A stretch of 64,000 nt of DNA from Candidatus Leptovillus affinis. GTDB lineage: Bacteria; Chloroflexota; Anaerolineae; Promineifilales; Promineifilaceae. Of this stretch, positions 61,313 to 64,000 are shown piece after piece. Position 1 is the stretch's first letter. Each line of letters starts with the position of its first letter. The stretch lies in assembly GCA_016705235.1 (NCBI GenBank), contig JADIYP010000001.1, positions 744,001-808,000 of the forward strand, written 5' to 3'. The position numbers and the translations under genes were made by a program. The notes under the pieces were generated by a model. It did not search any database and had not been told where the DNA came from. It saw nothing but the letters and a program-made list of their open reading frames with translations.

Positions 61313-61633
61313 ATGTCTGTAGCTGATATTTTCAACAATATGCCCAGCAGTTTTAATGCCGAAAAGGCCGGCGATCTGAAAGCCAATGTCGTTTTCGATT
61401 TATCTGGCGAAGGTGGCGGCGCCTGGACTGTGGCCGTGGCCGATGGCAAAGCCAACGTTGTCGAAGGCGCGGCGGACGGCCCCACGGCCACCATCCGCAT
61501 GTCGGCTTCCGATTACCAGGATATGACCACGGGCAAATTGAACCCGATGATGGCCTTTATGTCTGGCAAAATCAAGGTGGAAGGCGATTTGAATACAGTT
61601 ATGAAGTTCCAGACGTTGTTTGGGATGGGGTAA
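61313..61633 (+). CDS. SCP2 sterol-binding domain protein
   Basis: 106 aa; the ATG at 61313 follows AAGGAG. The frame continues upstream to 61175 but across the promoter, so that longer reading was rejected. The whole protein is one SCP2 domain: DIFNNMPSSFNAEKAG, VVFDLSGEGGGAWTVAV, TIRMSASDYQDMTTGKLNPMMAF and GKIKVEGDLNTVMKFQ. Such proteins have a hydrophobic cavity and bind or carry lipids. It is transcribed alone from its own promoter and ends in a strong terminator. Confidence 0.9.
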   Translation: MSVADIFNNMPSSFNAEKAGDLKANVVFDLSGEGGGAWTVAVADGKANVVEGAADGPTATIRMSASDYQDMTTGKLNPMMAFMSGKIKVEGDLNTVMKFQTLFGMG

Positions 61634-61661
61634 CGGCCGTCAGGCCATTAGTTAGACCAAC

Positions 61662-61698
61662 AAAATCCCCGGCGCTGCCAGCAGCGCCGGGGATTTTT
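61662..61698 (+). terminator. Terminator of the SCP2 gene
   Basis: AAAATCCCCGGCGCTG pairs with CAGCGCCGGGGATTTT around a short loop, followed by further T residues. Confidence 0.9.
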
Positions 61699-61749
61699 TG
61701 TTGCGTGCAGACGGCCGTTGCCCGCCGCGACGCTCCCATGATTTGCTCA

Positions 61750-61779
61750 TAGACAAGCTCTCGGTTCCTCGCTTATAAT
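61750..61779 (+). promoter_or_regulatory. Promoter of the leader RNA before rocD
   Basis: A consensus TATAAT (61774-61779) with TAGACA (61750-61755) 18 bases upstream. Confidence 0.55.
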
Positions 61780-61785
61780 TGCTTT

Positions 61786-61885
61786 ACAATGTGAAACTCA
61801 TATTCAAAGATGGCCCTTTACTAGCCGGGGACGGTTAGCGGTCTGAGCAAAGCCTGATTCCATTCTTGGATCAGGCTTTTTTGGT
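61786..61885 (+). ncRNA. Putative attenuated leader or small RNA upstream of rocD
   Basis: About 100 bases from the predicted start near 61786 to a terminator at 61849-61885 (AAGCCTGAT and ATCAGGCTT arms, then TTTTTT). The middle holds a G-rich conserved-looking segment, CCGGGGACGGTTAGCGG. GGCCCTTTAC (61812-61821) can pair with GTAAAAAGGGCC just beyond the terminator, giving an alternative fold. I cannot match it to a known riboswitch. Confidence 0.4.
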
Positions 61886-61913
61886 AAAAAGGGCCGGTTT
61901 GAAGAGCATAGAG

Positions 61914-61965
61914 AAGTTGGTTGGGTTGGTTTGTTAGCTGGCAAACCAACCCAACCAACCCAACT
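61914..61965. repeat. Inverted repeat, TTGGTTGGGTTGG arms
   Basis: AAGTTGGTTGGGTTGGTTTG faces CAAACCAACCCAACC-type units across a short loop, 30 bases before the rocD start. Confidence 0.85.
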
Positions 61966-61996
61966 ATCCATCCAACTATTTTAAGGAGCATTTCCC

Positions 61997-63202
61997 ATGG
62001 ACAGCAATTACTTTATCGAATTGGACGAAACATACAGCGCTCACAACTACCTGCCGTTGGATGTGGTGATCGAACGGGGTGAAGGAGTCTGGGTATATGA
62101 TGTAGACGGCCGTAAATATCTGGACTGCCTCAGCGCATATTCGGCCGTTAACCAGGGGCACTGCCACCCCAAAATCCGGCAGGCGGCCATCGAGCAGATG
62201 GGGCGCATCACCCTCACTTCGCGCGCCTTTCGCAACGACCAGATGGGACCATTTTTGCAAGAATTGTGCCAGATCACCGGCTACGAAATGGCCTTGCCGA
62301 TGAATTCTGGCGCTGAAGCGGTGGAAACGGCCGTTAAAGCCGCGCGCAAATGGGGCTACGAAATCAAAAACGTGCCAGACGGCCAGGCTGAAATCATCGT
62401 GTGCCGGGGCAATTTCCACGGCCGTACCACCACCACGGTCGGCTTATCCAGCGAAGAAAGCTACAAACGCCACTTCGGCCCCTTCACCCCCGGTTTTGTG
62501 ATGATTCCTTATGGCGATACGGCCGCTTTGGAAGCCGCCATCACCCCCAACACCGTCGGTTTTCTGGTTGAGCCGATTCAGGGAGAAGGCGGCGTGGTCA
62601 TGCCGCCGGAAGGGTACCTGGCCGCCGCCGCCAACATCTGCGCCCGGCACAACGTCCTGTTCATCGCCGATGAAATCCAGACCGGATTAGGCCGCACCGG
62701 CCAATTATTCGCCAGCCAACATGAAGGTGTGCGCCCCGACATCACCATCGTGGGTAAGGCCTTAAGCGGCGGGTTTTACCCGGTATCGGCCGTTTTAACC
62801 GACGAGGATGTGCTGGGATTGTTCCAACCCGGCGACCATGGCAGCACGTTTGGCGGCAATCCTTTGGGTTCGGCTATTGGCCGGGCGGCGCTGCTGGTCA
62901 TTGTGGAAGAGAACCTGGTTGAGCGGTCGCGGGAATTGGGCGCGTATTTTAAAGGCCGTCTGGAGCGAATCGAGAGCGATGTGATTCAAGAAGTGCGCGG
63001 CAAGGGGTTGTTTATTGGCGTGGAATTGAAGGTGGCGGCACGGCCGTTCGCCGAAGCCTTGCGCGAGCGTGGTATCTTGTGCAAAGAGACGCACAAAACT
63101 GTGCTGCGCTTCGCCCCGCCGCTGGTTATTACCCAGGAAGAAATTGATTGGGCCGTCGGCCACATCGAAGCCGTGCTGATGACCGAAAAGATCGCCGCCT
63201 GA
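61997..63202 (+). CDS. rocD: Ornithine aminotransferase
   Basis: 401 aa, PLP fold type I, class III. It moves the delta-amino group of ornithine to 2-oxoglutarate, giving glutamate semialdehyde. YDVDGRKYLDCLSAYSAVNQGH and the MNSGAEAVETAVK stretch match RocD; IADEIQTGLGRTG carries the PLP-binding Asp, and VGKALSGGFYPVSAV holds the Schiff-base Lys. HGSTFGGNPLGSA follows. AAGGAG precedes the ATG. The product links arginine/ornithine breakdown to glutamate and proline, which fits the nitrogen genes elsewhere in the window. Confidence 0.93.
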   Translation: MDSNYFIELDETYSAHNYLPLDVVIERGEGVWVYDVDGRKYLDCLSAYSAVNQGHCHPKIRQAAIEQMGRITLTSRAFRNDQMGPFLQELCQITGYEMALPMNSGAEAVETAVKAARKWGYEIKNVPDGQAEIIVCRGNFHGRTTTTVGLSSEESYKRHFGPFTPGFVMIPYGDTAALEAAITPNTVGFLVEPIQGEGGVVMPPEGYLAAAANICARHNVLFIADEIQTGLGRTGQLFASQHEGVRPDITIVGKALSGGFYPVSAVLTDEDVLGLFQPGDHGSTFGGNPLGSAIGRAALLVIVEENLVERSRELGAYFKGRLERIESDVIQEVRGKGLFIGVELKVAARPFAEALRERGILCKETHKTVLRFAPPLVITQEEIDWAVGHIEAVLMTEKIAA

Positions 63203-63210
63203 CAGCATGA

Positions 63211-63257
63211 AGGACTGGAGACTGGGGGTTAGTCTCCAGTCTCCAATCTCCAATTTC
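63211..63257. repeat. GGAGACTGG inverted repeat between rocD and the convergent gene
   Basis: GGACTGGAGACTGGGGG on the left faces TCTCCAGTCTCCAATCTCC on the right. It belongs to the family seen inside gltD (11420) and at 28245. Confidence 0.8.
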
Positions 63258-63907
63258 TACTCGCCACGTTTTCTCCCCAAAAAATGGGCAACGGCCGTTT
63301 CCCCGCCCGCGCTCTCCAACTCTTGCAATAACAAATCTAGTTCTACATGTGTGTGTTTGGTGGCGGCGGCAATGGCATAGGCGAAGAGCGGTCCACGTCC
63401 CGGATCGTCCAGGTTCATGGCGTCGTGGGTGTCTGGCGGGAAGTAGAACCGCCGCACCAGCGGACCGAGCAGCGGCACGCGATAAAGCAGGTACAGCGGG
63501 ATGGCTGCTCGCCCGGACATCAGGCCGGGAACGGCCGTGGGGTCCGGGCAGATGGGCGTATCCTCCGGGCGGCAGTTGGCCAGACCGCCTTGAGCGTCTA
63601 CCCACCGTGAAACCCAATTGGAATGGGCGTAAAAATCCTGACGGCCGTGCAGCAATCGGCCAAAGGCTTGCAGGGCGGTTGTTCGATCTTGCTGCGCGAT
63701 GATGGCGGCAACGGCCGTGCGCCGCTGCTCGGCGATGTACTGCTCGCTGTCGCTAAACCGGCTGTCATCGAAGTGATAAAGCGGGTTTAGCAGGCCGCGC
63801 AGGCTGTCTTGCCCCAGGTTGGCGGCGGTAATGAGTTCCAGATCGGCGGCCTGAAAGGTTGATTGAAGAGCAGTTTGGATCATTTGGCGGTGATAACAGG
63901 CTAACAT
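63257..63907 (-). CDS. HET-C-like / VWA7 N-terminal-like protein
   Basis: 216 aa, soluble, helical. LYHFDDSRF (about 43-51), LLHGRQDFYAHSNWVSRWVDA (about 85-105), a THDAMNLDDPGRG stretch near 160 and AAATKHTHVELDLLL near 182 give a set of His/Asp residues like the metal-binding helical domain of HET-C and VWA7-type proteins, themselves distantly like zinc-dependent phospholipase C. No signal peptide is seen. Function in bacteria is unknown. ATG choices at 63907 and 63883 both lack a clear ribosome site. Confidence 0.65.
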   Translation of the reverse strand: MLACYHRQMIQTALQSTFQAADLELITAANLGQDSLRGLLNPLYHFDDSRFSDSEQYIAEQRRTAVAAIIAQQDRTTALQAFGRLLHGRQDFYAHSNWVSRWVDAQGGLANCRPEDTPICPDPTAVPGLMSGRAAIPLYLLYRVPLLGPLVRRFYFPPDTHDAMNLDDPGRGPLFAYAIAAATKHTHVELDLLLQELESAGGETAVAHFLGRKRGE

Positions 63908-63960
63908 GGGGCGATTATCCCTGGTCTGGCCGGGTTGGGCAATCTGTTTTAGAGGTATTG

Positions 63961-64000
63961 ATGAGTGTCCGGCAGATGGAGTTGCGTGCTGCCGCAGGTC
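63961..64000 (+). CDS. Possible start of a gene running out of the window
   Basis: An ATG at 63961 with AGAGG six bases upstream opens a frame that stays open to the window end (13 codons). Too little is seen to identify it. Confidence 0.3.
   Translation, partial: MSVRQMELRAAAG

Larger units (their letters stand above)
79..63719. repeat. Dispersed palindromic octamer ACGGCCGT
   Basis: The octamer occurs throughout, both in genes and between them. By eye I found 19 in the first 10.4 kb (for example at 79, 273, 8010, 10370 and 10380) and 10 between 43,560 and 46,755. At this base composition about one or two would be expected in the whole window. In coding sequence it appears as TAV, NGR or DGR depending on frame. 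Confidence 0.9.

Noticed and set aside
1..64000. tRNA or rRNA genes
   Set aside because: I saw no T-arm consensus (GGTTCGAATCC-like) with a matching acceptor stem and no rRNA-like segment; a covariance scan would be decisive.

Overview
The window looks like chromosomal DNA of an uncultured aerobic member of the Chloroflexota, probably Anaerolineae-like. This is an inference from the gene complement: a b6-like cytochrome bc complex, a caa3-type A2 haem-copper oxidase, type III glutamine synthetase, many zinc-ribbon proteins, and secreted glycosidase-like lipoproteins. GC is roughly 55-60% by eye. No tRNA, rRNA, CRISPR array, integrase or transposase was recognised. Genes are densely packed on both strands.

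Layout. 1-3168: Rieske protein, cytochrome b and dihaem cytochrome c (+). 3661-6355: small zinc-ribbon proteins and a tandem pair of unknown paralogues. 6442-10568: geranylgeranyl-reductase-family flavoprotein and a secreted PGRP amidase whose signal peptide is in another frame. 10801-21771: nitrogen assimilation (gltD, gltB, amt, type III glutamine synthetase). 21910-26696: a PD-(D/E)XK-like protein coupled to a YgiT-type zinc finger, a helix-hairpin-helix protein and SbcC. 26841-30801: zinc ribbon, GT4 glycosyltransferase and DUF2723 membrane protein. 30791-35020: GAF/PAS adenylate cyclase and a transglutaminase-like membrane protein. 35179-42423: one operon for the caa3 oxidase and its assembly factors. 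42633-46920: ECF sigma factor, polysaccharide deacetylase lipoprotein, RibA-RibD fusion and MDR dehydrogenase. 47065-50268: hybrid sensor kinase. 50277-55034: flavoprotein oxidoreductase, RNase Z, RtcA, sugar transferase and a CopD-like membrane protein. 55107-60836: three related glycosidase-like exported proteins. 61313-64000: SCP2 protein, ornithine aminotransferase, HET-C-like protein and the possible start of another gene.

How the genes work together. The bc complex and the caa3 oxidase together form a quinol-to-oxygen chain; the dihaem cytochrome c and the cytochrome domain fused to CtaC are the likely electron carriers. Amt, glutamine synthetase and GltBD form a complete ammonium uptake and GS-GOGAT set. 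The amt and glnN leaders share a promoter design followed by a nearly identical promoter-proximal terminator, which suggests common attenuation control.

The most unusual signals are not genes. The palindromic octamer ACGGCCGT is massively over-represented, in genes and between them, like the HIP1 element of cyanobacteria. Several families of longer inverted or direct repeats lie between genes, and some are inserted in frame inside gltD and the DUF2723 gene, much like Rickettsia palindromic elements.
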